Below are positions 13,699 through 20,501 of a stretch of DNA of 35,775 nucleotides, one piece after another. The notes below the pieces were generated by a model. The model did not search any database. It was not told where the DNA came from and worked only from the letters and a program-made list of their open reading frames with translations. Every line of letters begins with the position of its first letter. Positions within the stretch are counted from its first letter, which is position 1. The DNA comes from Planctomycetales bacterium (GTDB lineage: Bacteria > Planctomycetota > Planctomycetia > Pirellulales > S012-138): positions 1-35,775 of the forward strand of contig WFOE01000076.1 in assembly GCA_015488215.1 (NCBI GenBank), written 5' to 3'. Position numbers and translations under genes: made by a program.

Positions 13699-13929
13699 TT
13701 TCGCCCCAAGCGTGATAAACCGCCCCCGTTCTCGCCAGGGACTCCAAACCGAGGAGCGGCACCGCTCTGCCCCTGGCGGAGCTTCCGCGGTAAGCTTTTA
13801 TTAAGGAGCTGTTGCAAAGAGGAACTGTAGTCAGTCCGGCACGGAAACCGGGCCGAAGATGGCCTTCCCCCGGCGCGGGGGAGTCCTTGTTTTGCAGTTG
13901 GTGGGGCACCCAGTGGCCCGAGACACTCC

Positions 13930-15477
13930 ATGAAACTCTACAAGCGATTCCTGGTCCACGTCCGCCGGGCGTTTCGGCGCCCGATCGACGAGCTTTCGCA
14001 GTTGGAACGGTTAATCCGCTACCTGATCGACCTGTTCCGCTACGGGGCTCGCCAGTTGCAGAAAGACCGCGCCGGCGACATGGCCGCCTCGCTCACCTAC
14101 CGCACCATCTTCAGCCTGGTGCCAGTGGCCGTAATCAGCATGTTAATTGTGCGGGCGTTTGTGGATCAGGAGGACGCCCGGCGCTGGCTGCGCGAAAGCG
14201 TGTACGACTTTTTGGGCTGGAGTGCCCTGGCCTACCAGGTGCCCGCCCAGGAAGAAGAAACTTCGGCCCAGTTGCCGCTGCTGGCCCCGGACCCGGGCAA
14301 GAACGCCGCCGGGGAACAAGACCAGGAGGCCGAAGACCCATCAAGCCCGCCGGTGGAAATCCAGGCCCGCTTGGACCAGCGACTCGACGAGCTTATTGAA
14401 CACACCTGGAACGCCAGCTTGGGCAAGCTGGGGCTGTTAGGCGGGGCGCTTTTCATCTGGGCCGCACTGGCCTTGCTGGTAAACCTGGAGGACGCGTTCA
14501 ACACCATCTGCAATGCTCCCAGCGGCCGCCGCTGGAGCACCCGGCTGGCCAACTACTGGGCGGTGCTCACGCTGGGCCCGGCCACCATGGCCGGTATTCT
14601 GTTCGGCTTGCAGCGGTTCATTGCCTGGGGCGTGGAAGCCGAACCGCTGGGCTGGTTGGGACACATGGTCTTCGGCCTGCTGGATCGCAGTTCCGGGCTG
14701 CTGGCCAGTTGGGCGCTGCTGTTTACCATGTACACGTTGGTGCCCAACACGCGAATGGCCTGGCGACCGGTGCTGGTCGGCTCACTGGCCGCGGCGGTGG
14801 CCTGGCAAGCGGCCAAGGGGGCGTTCCAGCTCTATGTGGTCACGGCCCGCCCGTACTCGGAACTTTACGGATCGTTGGGCTTGATTGCCCTGTTTCTGTT
14901 CTGGCTGTACTTGACCTGGTTGATTGTGCTCTATGGGCTGGAGCTTTCCTACGTCATCCAGACGGTCAGCCGCCGCCAGATGGCCGGTCAGTTGCTCGAA
15001 GAAAAGGGGATGGAAATCTACGACCCCCTGTGGCTCGTGCCCACGCTGGTAGCCTTCGGCCAGGCTTTCCAGAAGGGAAAGCCGCTTGCGCTGGAACAGT
15101 TGGTCCATGCTCTTCAGTTGCCCATTCGCGTCGTAACCCGAATGGCCACCCAGTTGGAACAGCGCGGGTACATTCATCGCGTGGAGTCCCGGGGCGACGG
15201 CACACCGCAGTACGCCCTGGCCCGGCCCGCTGAAACCATCCGCATCGACGAGATTCTGCTGTTGGGCCGCCAGTGGTTTCTGGCCGACCGGCTCCGCCGC
15301 CATCGCGACGCGTGGGAAACGGTGGACCGGCTACTCTCGCAGGCAATTGCCCAATTCGAAGGGACCACGCTGGCCGAACTCCTCGGCCACGAAGCCGCCC
15401 AACAGCCCGCTGCCGCCGGTGCCGCCCCGGCCGCTCCCAAACCGGCCGCCCCGGTCCCCACGGCAACAAAAGAATGA
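13930..15477 (+). CDS. YihY/BrkB-family inner-membrane protein with C-terminal winged-helix-like domain
   Basis: The N-terminal half belongs to the YihY/virulence factor BrkB family of integral membrane proteins. The entry motif KDRAGDMAASLTYRTIFSLVP (residues about 45-66) is characteristic, followed by about six membrane segments, including GLLGGALFIWAALALLV, ILFGLQRFIAWG, LASWALLFTMYTLVPN and LIALFLFWLYLTWLIVLYG. A hydrophilic insert with Glu/Gln-rich loops (about 105-150) lies between the first two segments. After residue about 360 comes a soluble part with a winged-helix-like order (ALEQLVHALQLPIRVVTRMATQLEQRGYI) and an Ala/Pro-rich tail. Total 515 residues, longer than the roughly 300 of E. 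coli YihY. Function of the family is not settled; members were once annotated as RNase BN, which is wrong. No strong ribosome binding site is visible. Confidence 0.88.
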   Translation: MKLYKRFLVHVRRAFRRPIDELSQLERLIRYLIDLFRYGARQLQKDRAGDMAASLTYRTIFSLVPVAVISMLIVRAFVDQEDARRWLRESVYDFLGWSALAYQVPAQEEETSAQLPLLAPDPGKNAAGEQDQEAEDPSSPPVEIQARLDQRLDELIEHTWNASLGKLGLLGGALFIWAALALLVNLEDAFNTICNAPSGRRWSTRLANYWAVLTLGPATMAGILFGLQRFIAWGVEAEPLGWLGHMVFGLLDRSSGLLASWALLFTMYTLVPNTRMAWRPVLVGSLAAAVAWQAAKGAFQLYVVTARPYSELYGSLGLIALFLFWLYLTWLIVLYGLELSYVIQTVSRRQMAGQLLEEKGMEIYDPLWLVPTLVAFGQAFQKGKPLALEQLVHALQLPIRVVTRMATQLEQRGYIHRVESRGDGTPQYALARPAETIRIDEILLLGRQWFLADRLRRHRDAWETVDRLLSQAIAQFEGTTLAELLGHEAAQQPAAAGAAPAAPKPAAPVPTATKE

Positions 15478-15501
15478 ACCCGGGCGTTTCTCCGGTGCGG
15501 A

Positions 15502-15537
15502 AGAGCAACCGCCACGGCGGGTTTTGCCCGGTGCTCT
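15502..15537. terminator. Possible bidirectional terminator between convergent genes
   Basis: AGAGCA and TGCTCT form an outer inverted repeat enclosing CCGCC/GGCGG and a GTTTTG run. It lies in the 126-base gap between the convergent stops at 15477 and 15604, where a terminator is expected. Thermodynamic strength was not computed. Confidence 0.3.
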
Positions 15538-15603
15538 GTACCGTGTTTCCTCGACGCAGCCGGTGCGTGTTTTGGGGGAAGGCGTCTGGTAGCGGAAAGG
15601 GGC

Positions 15604-15975
15604 TCAGTCTTCGTAGTAGTATCGCCGCCGCCGATACCACCGCCGCCAACGCCCTCGCCAGCCGTCTTCGGCTTCTACAAAGAACGAGTGGTTCAGAATC
15701 CGGAAGAACAGCAGAATGATGAACGCTCCGCCCGTGCCCACGACGAATCCCAGCGGGCTAATGGGTGTAATCCGCCCTTTTTCCACAAAGAAAAGCAGTA
15801 GCGCGCAACCAATGATGCTGCCGGCAATTCCCATCAGCATGGTGCCCACGGCCCCGCCCGGGTCGCGGCCTGGCATGATGGCCTTGGCCGCCAGCCCGAC
15901 CAGCGTGCCGAAACCGACCCAAACCAGCAGCTCATGAGCCCAGTAGCGCGCCAGTTCCATGATTTGGCCGTCCAT
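15604..15975 (-). CDS. GlsB/YeaQ/YmgE-family stress-response membrane protein
   Basis: A 123-residue small membrane protein of the transglycosylase-associated (GlsB/YeaQ/YmgE) family. GAAGGAG 7 bases before the ATG at 15975 fixes the start. Three membrane segments are visible: LLVWVGFGTLVGLAAKAI, VGTMLMGIAGSIIGCALLLFF and LGFVVGTGGAFIILLFF. The loop PGRDPGGAVGT between the first two is the family hallmark. The C-terminal tail is unusual: after EAEDGW it is packed with Arg, Trp and Tyr (RGRWRRWYRRRRYYYED), which suggests a cytoplasmic, membrane- or nucleic-acid-contacting tail. Family members are associated with general stress, but the mechanism is not established. Confidence 0.9.
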   Translation of the reverse strand: MDGQIMELARYWAHELLVWVGFGTLVGLAAKAIMPGRDPGGAVGTMLMGIAGSIIGCALLLFFVEKGRITPISPLGFVVGTGGAFIILLFFRILNHSFFVEAEDGWRGRWRRWYRRRRYYYED

Positions 15976-16268
15976 CGAGTCGCTCCTTCCCGTTTGGCAG
16001 GCGACGGCAGTTGCGGCACCCTCAGCATCGACCGAATTGGAAAAACGGCTTGAACCGGCACAACCGCCACGCAAGCCTCGGCTCAATCGGCAAAGTCGCT
16101 GCCCCTTTCCCAAAGTAACGCAGAGAAGACTGACAAGGACTGACCTTGAAGAGCCGGAGACTGAGAAAACAGATAAAAGCAAAGAGAGTGAACAGCGGAA
16201 CCTTCTTTCCAGCCAACAGGAATTAAGAGAAATCCCGTAACTGCGGCCACCCCGGGGAAAGTCGAACG

Positions 16269-16808
16269 ATGCAATGGAGCCAAGCGGCGTTGGATCGGGC
16301 CGCCCGAGCGTTGTGGAACGAACTGCAACGGCAGCGGATGCCGTTTGTGTTTGCCGAAAGCTGCACCGGTGGGCTGCTGGCGGCCACCATGACGCGCATT
16401 CCGGGCGTTTCGGAGCTGTTTTGCGGCTCGGCCGTGGTCTATCAGGTGGAAACCAAGCAGCAGTGGCTGGAAGTGCCCCCGCGGATGCTGCAACGGCCGG
16501 GCCCGGTCAGCCACGAAGTGGCCCAAGCCATGGCTCGCGGCGTGCTCCGGCACACGCCGGCTGCCCAATTGGCCGTAACCACTACGGGACACTTGGGCCC
16601 GCAGGCTCCCCCGGAGCTGGATGGCGTGCTTTACGTGGGTCTGGGGCTGCGACTGCCCGGCGGCAAACGTATTCGCACGACGAGCCATCGCGTCGAGCTC
16701 CTGGCTCCGCAACGGGGCGTCGGTCCCCGGCAGTTGCGCCTGCGCCGCCAGCGTCAGGCGGTGCTTCGGGCATTCGAGCTGGCGTCTGCCACCCTTGCGG
16801 CCCGATAA
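16269..16808 (+). CDS. pncC: CinA C-terminal family / nicotinamide-nucleotide amidohydrolase
   Basis: PncC deamidates nicotinamide mononucleotide to nicotinic acid mononucleotide in pyridine-nucleotide recycling. The 179-residue stand-alone CinA-C domain shows the motif AESCTGG at residues 28-34, then PGVSELFCGSAVVYQVETK, the GPVSHEVAQAMA helix and the AVTTTGHLGP strand. In many homologues the last motif reads TGIAGPGG, so the nucleotide or substrate loop differs here. There is no N-terminal MoaB-like COG1058 domain, so it is not a full-length CinA. GGGGAAA precedes the ATG. It stands alone between a divergent GlsB-type gene (293-base gap, AT-rich at 16150-16220) and the pilus locus. Activity is inferred from family. 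Confidence 0.88.
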   Translation: MQWSQAALDRAARALWNELQRQRMPFVFAESCTGGLLAATMTRIPGVSELFCGSAVVYQVETKQQWLEVPPRMLQRPGPVSHEVAQAMARGVLRHTPAAQLAVTTTGHLGPQAPPELDGVLYVGLGLRLPGGKRIRTTSHRVELLAPQRGVGPRQLRLRRQRQAVLRAFELASATLAAR

Positions 16809-16914
16809 AACGGCCCAGGCTCCATCTTTGTTTCGATTCCCTCAAGTATGTTCTTTGCTTGGGGTTACGCACGGATTTTCTGTGGGCGGCCAGGCAAGGT
16901 ATTCGGCAGGGCTG

Positions 16915-16942
16915 TTGACAGGCAGCAGAAAGTCGATACATT
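16915..16942 (+). promoter_or_regulatory. Sigma70-type promoter of the pilus/secretion locus
   Basis: A perfect TTGACA at 16915-16920 and TACATT at 16937-16942 are separated by 16 bases. Transcription would begin near 16949, about 90 bases before the first prepilin ATG at 17038. Confidence 0.65.
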
Positions 16943-16962
16943 GTCGCAAATAAAGTTGCAAC

Positions 16963-16977
16963 TGAGAATCAGTATCA
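16963..16977 (+). promoter_or_regulatory. Fur-box-like operator in the leader of the pilus locus
   Basis: TGAGAATCAGTATCA matches the 7-1-7 Fur consensus TGATAATNATTATCA at 12 of the 14 defined positions, and its centre base C also agrees with the common form of the box. It lies about 14 bases after the predicted transcription start, a place where a repressor could block elongation or polymerase binding. The match is by eye only, and no fur gene is in the window. Metal-dependent control is inference. Confidence 0.4.
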
Positions 16978-17037
16978 ATACAATCAGCGCTGATGCTTTC
17001 CACTGCTTGCCTCCCCTTTTCCACAAGGAGCCCTGCC

Positions 17038-17922
17038 ATGCGTGCCGTCCGACCGCTGCGTTCTGCATTCACCTTGCTTGAGTTGCTGGTGGTGATTGCC
17101 ATTCTGGCCATCATTGCCGGCGGGTTGATCGTCGCCTACGACGGGCTGGATTCCCAGGCCGCCAGAGGCCAGGCGGCGTTCAACATCAAAGGGCTGGACC
17201 AGGCGATTCGCACCTATGCCACGGTGAACCGGCGGCACCCGAACAACTACGACTCGCTCCTGTACACCGCCGCCGGCGACGGGACCGACGCTACGGCACT
17301 GGACATCCTGCCGGAGAAGCTCAAGGGGAAAATCGGTCCCTTTACGCTTACACCGGAGGCCGTGGCCGCCCTGAACGCCGCAGGGATAACCCACCTGCGG
17401 TACGTAACGGGCAGCTATCCCAACGATCTGAGTGCGATCCCCTCGATTCCCAACCGCATCTTCGACGATCCGCCGCGAGGGTTCGGCGTGTCGATTCCTC
17501 TCAGTCCCGGCGTGGTGGTAGCCGCGGTAGAAAGCAGCGATGGCAGCAACGCGATTACGGACTTTTCCGGGGCCGATCCCGGCACTTCTAGCCGCCTGCG
17601 GGACATGGCCGGGTTGGATCCCACGCGGCTGCACCTGGTGGTAGTCGTGGGCGTGGGGAACAACGCTTCCATCGTCAAGAGCAACGACGTGGGCACCTCG
17701 GGAGCCACCAGCACCGCCCTTTCCGAAGCTCCCTATTACGCCGATGTCCCCAAGGAGCGCTACAACCGCTACCTGGCCATCTATCACCTGGCCACCGACG
17801 ACGAGGGGGACGGACTTGATAGCGGCGACTACTTGTCCAAGGCCCGACTCCTCGGCGTACTGGATACCAACGGCGACTGGTACGACGAAGAGTACGCCGA
17901 GTTCACCGGACAAAAGCAGTAA
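17038..17922 (+). CDS. Type IV/type II prepilin-like protein 1 with large acidic C-terminal domain
   Basis: A 294-residue pseudopilin-like protein. AAGGAG 8 bases before ATG 17038 decides the start. The class III signal is short and basic (MRAVRPLRSA) followed by FTLLELLVVIAILAI, so a prepilin peptidase would cut between Ala10 and Phe11; Glu at +5 of the mature chain is present. Alanine rather than glycine precedes the cut. The C-terminal part, over 250 residues, is larger than that of usual major pseudopilins (about 110-150). Near the end there are acidic loops resembling calcium sites (DDEGDGLDSGDY, DTNGDWYDEEY), reminiscent of the calcium site of GspG, though the match is not exact. It is the first gene after the promoter and Fur-like box; a second prepilin starts 34 bases later. 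Which pseudopilin it corresponds to is unclear. Confidence 0.87.
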   Translation: MRAVRPLRSAFTLLELLVVIAILAIIAGGLIVAYDGLDSQAARGQAAFNIKGLDQAIRTYATVNRRHPNNYDSLLYTAAGDGTDATALDILPEKLKGKIGPFTLTPEAVAALNAAGITHLRYVTGSYPNDLSAIPSIPNRIFDDPPRGFGVSIPLSPGVVVAAVESSDGSNAITDFSGADPGTSSRLRDMAGLDPTRLHLVVVVGVGNNASIVKSNDVGTSGATSTALSEAPYYADVPKERYNRYLAIYHLATDDEGDGLDSGDYLSKARLLGVLDTNGDWYDEEYAEFTGQKQ

Positions 17923-17956
17923 GCGGCAAGTCCCTGCGATTGGGTGGATGCGTGAA

Positions 17957-18781
17957 ATGAAAAGGCGAACCGTTCCTGCCAACTCGGCGGCAACACTGCC
18001 CGGGCAGCTCCAGCGGGGTTTTACCTTGCTGGAGCTGCTGGTGGTGGTGAGCATCCTGGCCGTGGTGGCCGGCACGGTGATGCTTTCCTTGGAAGGAACC
18101 GAAGAACAGGCGGCCGCCCAGGTTTCCCAGCACGAACTGGCCCAGTTACGCCAGGCCGTGTTGCGCTTTTACCAGGACACGGGCTGGATGCCCGGCCAGG
18201 GGCCGTTTGCCCTGGTGGGCGAGCATCCGCTGGGGCAACTGGACCCGAACAACCCGTTGCACTGGCCCCCGCATCTGGCCAGCGCCACGCCTGCCCAACG
18301 CGCCGCTTGGGCTCGGCACGGGGCCAACTGGTGGCAACTGCTGCAAAACCCGCTGGTGGACCGCAACGGCACGTTGATTCACCCGTTGGGACGCTGGAAC
18401 CCGACCACGCGACGCGGCTGGCGCGGTCCTTACCTGGGCCGAGACGGCGGCGGGCTGGTGGACGTGAGCAGTACGCTGACTCCCAGCGGCGACGGCGATC
18501 CCGGCAGCGGCACCTTGGCCGACCTGGTGCCCGGCTGCCTGGGCGTGGCCGACCCCTGGCCGCACCCGCCCCAGGGTCCGTTCTACCAGTGGTACGATCC
18601 GGAACAGGGCACACCCCGGGCCCGCTGGGGACGCCCCTACCTGCTGCTGGACGTGCATCATACCGACCCGCTGCTGCTCCGCAGCCGCGCGAGAATCGTG
18701 AGCCTGGGCCCCAACGGCCGTTACGAAAGCAACGCCACAGCCATCGGCGGCGACGACCAGGTGATTTACTTGTTCCGCTGA
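17957..18781 (+). CDS. Prepilin-like protein 2 (GspG/H type)
   Basis: A 274-residue prepilin-like protein from ATG 17957 (GGGTGG about 9 bases upstream); ATG 17948 in the same frame is an alternative that adds three residues. The leader is about 24 residues with Lys-Arg-Arg, then G|FTLLELLVVVSILAVVAG, a canonical prepilin peptidase site with Glu at +5. The helix continues into EGTEEQAAAQVSQHELAQLRQAVLRF, the amphipathic part that packs in the pilus core. The C-terminal domain has Gly/Asp-rich loops (PSGDGDPGSGT) and ends with a strand-rich segment (ARIVSLGPNGRYES), similar to the GspG-type C-terminus where an Asp-rich loop binds calcium. It follows prepilin 1 on the same strand. The first palindrome cluster begins directly after it. 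Confidence 0.87.
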   Translation: MKRRTVPANSAATLPGQLQRGFTLLELLVVVSILAVVAGTVMLSLEGTEEQAAAQVSQHELAQLRQAVLRFYQDTGWMPGQGPFALVGEHPLGQLDPNNPLHWPPHLASATPAQRAAWARHGANWWQLLQNPLVDRNGTLIHPLGRWNPTTRRGWRGPYLGRDGGGLVDVSSTLTPSGDGDPGSGTLADLVPGCLGVADPWPHPPQGPFYQWYDPEQGTPRARWGRPYLLLDVHHTDPLLLRSRARIVSLGPNGRYESNATAIGGDDQVIYLFR

Positions 18782-19301
18782 AACGGCAGAGGTTCCCCCG
18801 ACGAGCAACGTGCCGCCCACGGCGAGCCCCGAGCTTCAGCTCGGGGAGAACAAGAGCCGGGAGCGTCAGCTCCCGGAGGACGGCACGGCCGTCAGCGACT
18901 GGGTGCTGCCGCACCGAGGGCGTGGCGGCTTGGAGGCTTGGGGGGATGGGGGGAGAGCTTCCGCTCCGAGCAAGAATAAACGTTGATTTTCGGAAACGGC
19001 GAGCCGGGAACTTCAGTTCCCGGAGAAAAAGAACCAGCGTTTTTCCTCGGCTCTCCCCGGACTGAAGTCCGGGGCTCGCCGAGGACATGACGCAACACCA
19101 ACATGGCGGCACACCACCGGCAATTTTATACGGTGCCGAACGACTCCTTGGCGTGTGTTCCCGCCCCCTCAGGCCCCAAGCTCCAAGCCCCCTTTGGTCC
19201 GAAGCTTGCCGAAACGCCGACTAAAATCACCTGCCGACATACCCTAACGATTGCTTGGCTGAGTATGCTGAATACTTGGCACAGCAACGAATAGGATAAT
19301 C
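18782..19301. repeat. Palindromic repeat cluster A
   Basis: This 520-base gap between two prepilin genes contains four members of a 28-bp palindrome family. Forward units are at 18821-18848, 18854-18878 and 18998-19025; an inverted unit is at 19053-19080. Each has GGCGAG (or a trimmed form), an 8-base stem arm, a TTCA or GTCA loop, the complementary arm, and AG. Arms differ: CCCCGAGC, CCGGGAGC, CCGGGAAC and CCCCGGAC, each perfectly matched by its partner. Between them at 18879-18902 is a GGACGGCACGGCCG tract also found at 26311-26334, and at 18919-18950 a GGCTTGGAGG / GGGGGGATGGGGGG tract also found in cluster B. The remainder, 19081-19301, holds no gene and only degenerate words (CAACACCAAC; AAGCTCCAAGCC). 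Confidence 0.85.
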
Positions 19302-20477
19302 ATGCGCTTGTTCCGTTTTCGTGTTTTGGTCTTTTCGCAACAGGAACCGGCTCCTGCCGCTGGTTTCCCGTGCCGCCCGGCGATGAGGGCTTTTGCCGTC
19401 GCCGGACCGCCGGGAAGCTGGTGCGATACGGGACGGAACGTCGCGGCGGGCTTTACGCTGCTTGAGCTTTTGCTGGTGGTGGCCCTGCTGGGCATGTTGG
19501 CCCTCAGCGCCGTGGCCCTGACCGACACGGCGGATCAGCAGTCCCGGTTCGAGCAGACCCAAGCCCGGCTGGAAATGGCTCGCCGCGGCGTGCTGTACCT
19601 GGGCCGCACCTCAAGTGGGGAAGTATTGCTTTCCGGCTTTGTGGTCGATTTGGGCCGGCTGCCGCTTTCGCTCTCCGAGATGGTCCAAGGTGTGGACCGC
19701 GCCACCGGCAGCCCGTTCCCTGGCTTTGCCCCGCAGGTGGCTCTTTTCGACCCCGAGCCGGGGCCCGACGGGTTGAACGACGGCGGAGAGATTCCGCTTT
19801 CCGGTCCCGGCCTGACGCTGCTGAAAGGCTATCGCGGTCCTTATCTTCCGCTGGCACCCGGGGAGAAAGCGTTTCGCGACGCCTGGGGCAACTTCTCCCC
19901 GGTGCCGACGGAAGACGAGCTGAACTACGGCTGGGTGCTCCAGTCCGACCTGCGCTCCTGGCAACTGACCAGCTTGGGGTCCGACGGGCTGCCCACCGAC
20001 CCGGCGACCGATCCGGACGTGTATCGCCACGACGTGAGCGTCTCCCTGGCCCAATCGCAATGGATGATTGATCTGGCGGCGGTGGAAGTGCAGGCGGTCA
20101 ACCGGACCGGGCAGGTGTTTTCGATTGCCGGAGGACGGCTGCGGGCGGCGCTGCTGGTGTACGAGGCCGGGCGATGGCGGCGGTTTACGACCGATCCGGC
20201 CAACGCCCAGGCGGCTGTCACTTCGCTGGAAGCGAGCGACCCCGGGGCGACCGCTTCGTTCTTCGGCCTGGCCGATTCCACCGGCCAGAGCTGGGTGCCT
20301 TGCGGCGAACACCTGCTGGTGCTGGTAGAAGACCCGGACCAGAACCCCTTTACGGCCGACGACACCCCGCTGGTGACCAACCAGCAAACCGGTACCGCCA
20401 GAGTGTATGCCACGCGCGTGGTGCTGGTGCCGGGCACGGTGGTTTCCAAGCTGGTGCTGGAGTTGCGAAACCCGTAA
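19302..20477 (+). CDS. Prepilin-like protein 3 with long leader
   Basis: A prepilin-like protein of 391 residues if begun at ATG 19302 (AGGA 5 bases upstream). The prepilin site is G50|FTLLELLLVVALLGMLALS, so the leader would be 50 residues, longer than typical. ATG 19383 would give a 23-residue leader but has no visible ribosome binding site. The mature protein has the +5 Glu and a helix running into QARLEMARRGVLYLG. The large C-terminal region has beta-rich and Gly/Asp-rich segments (DPEPGPDGLNDGGE, DPDQNPFTADDT), suggesting an exposed, possibly calcium-stabilised domain. By size it could be a minor, tip-located pseudopilin (GspK- or GspJ-like), but I cannot assign it. It is followed after 24 bases by the GspL-like gene. 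Confidence 0.85.
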   Translation: MRLFRFRVLVFSQQEPAPAAGFPCRPAMRAFAVAGPPGSWCDTGRNVAAGFTLLELLLVVALLGMLALSAVALTDTADQQSRFEQTQARLEMARRGVLYLGRTSSGEVLLSGFVVDLGRLPLSLSEMVQGVDRATGSPFPGFAPQVALFDPEPGPDGLNDGGEIPLSGPGLTLLKGYRGPYLPLAPGEKAFRDAWGNFSPVPTEDELNYGWVLQSDLRSWQLTSLGSDGLPTDPATDPDVYRHDVSVSLAQSQWMIDLAAVEVQAVNRTGQVFSIAGGRLRAALLVYEAGRWRRFTTDPANAQAAVTSLEASDPGATASFFGLADSTGQSWVPCGEHLLVLVEDPDQNPFTADDTPLVTNQQTGTARVYATRVVLVPGTVVSKLVLELRNP

Positions 20478-20501
20478 GTCAGACCGACAGGCGTTGAACT
20501 G

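Noticed and set aside
13699-13929. Small gene or regulatory RNA between the spherulin-4-like and YihY-like genes
   Set aside because: No ribosome-binding-site-led frame, hairpin plus T-run, or promoter with good spacing was found in these 231 bases.
16022-16182. Upstream extension of the GlsB-type protein on the minus strand
   Set aside because: The longer frame adds 69 residues without family similarity, whereas GAAGGAG stands correctly before ATG 15975.
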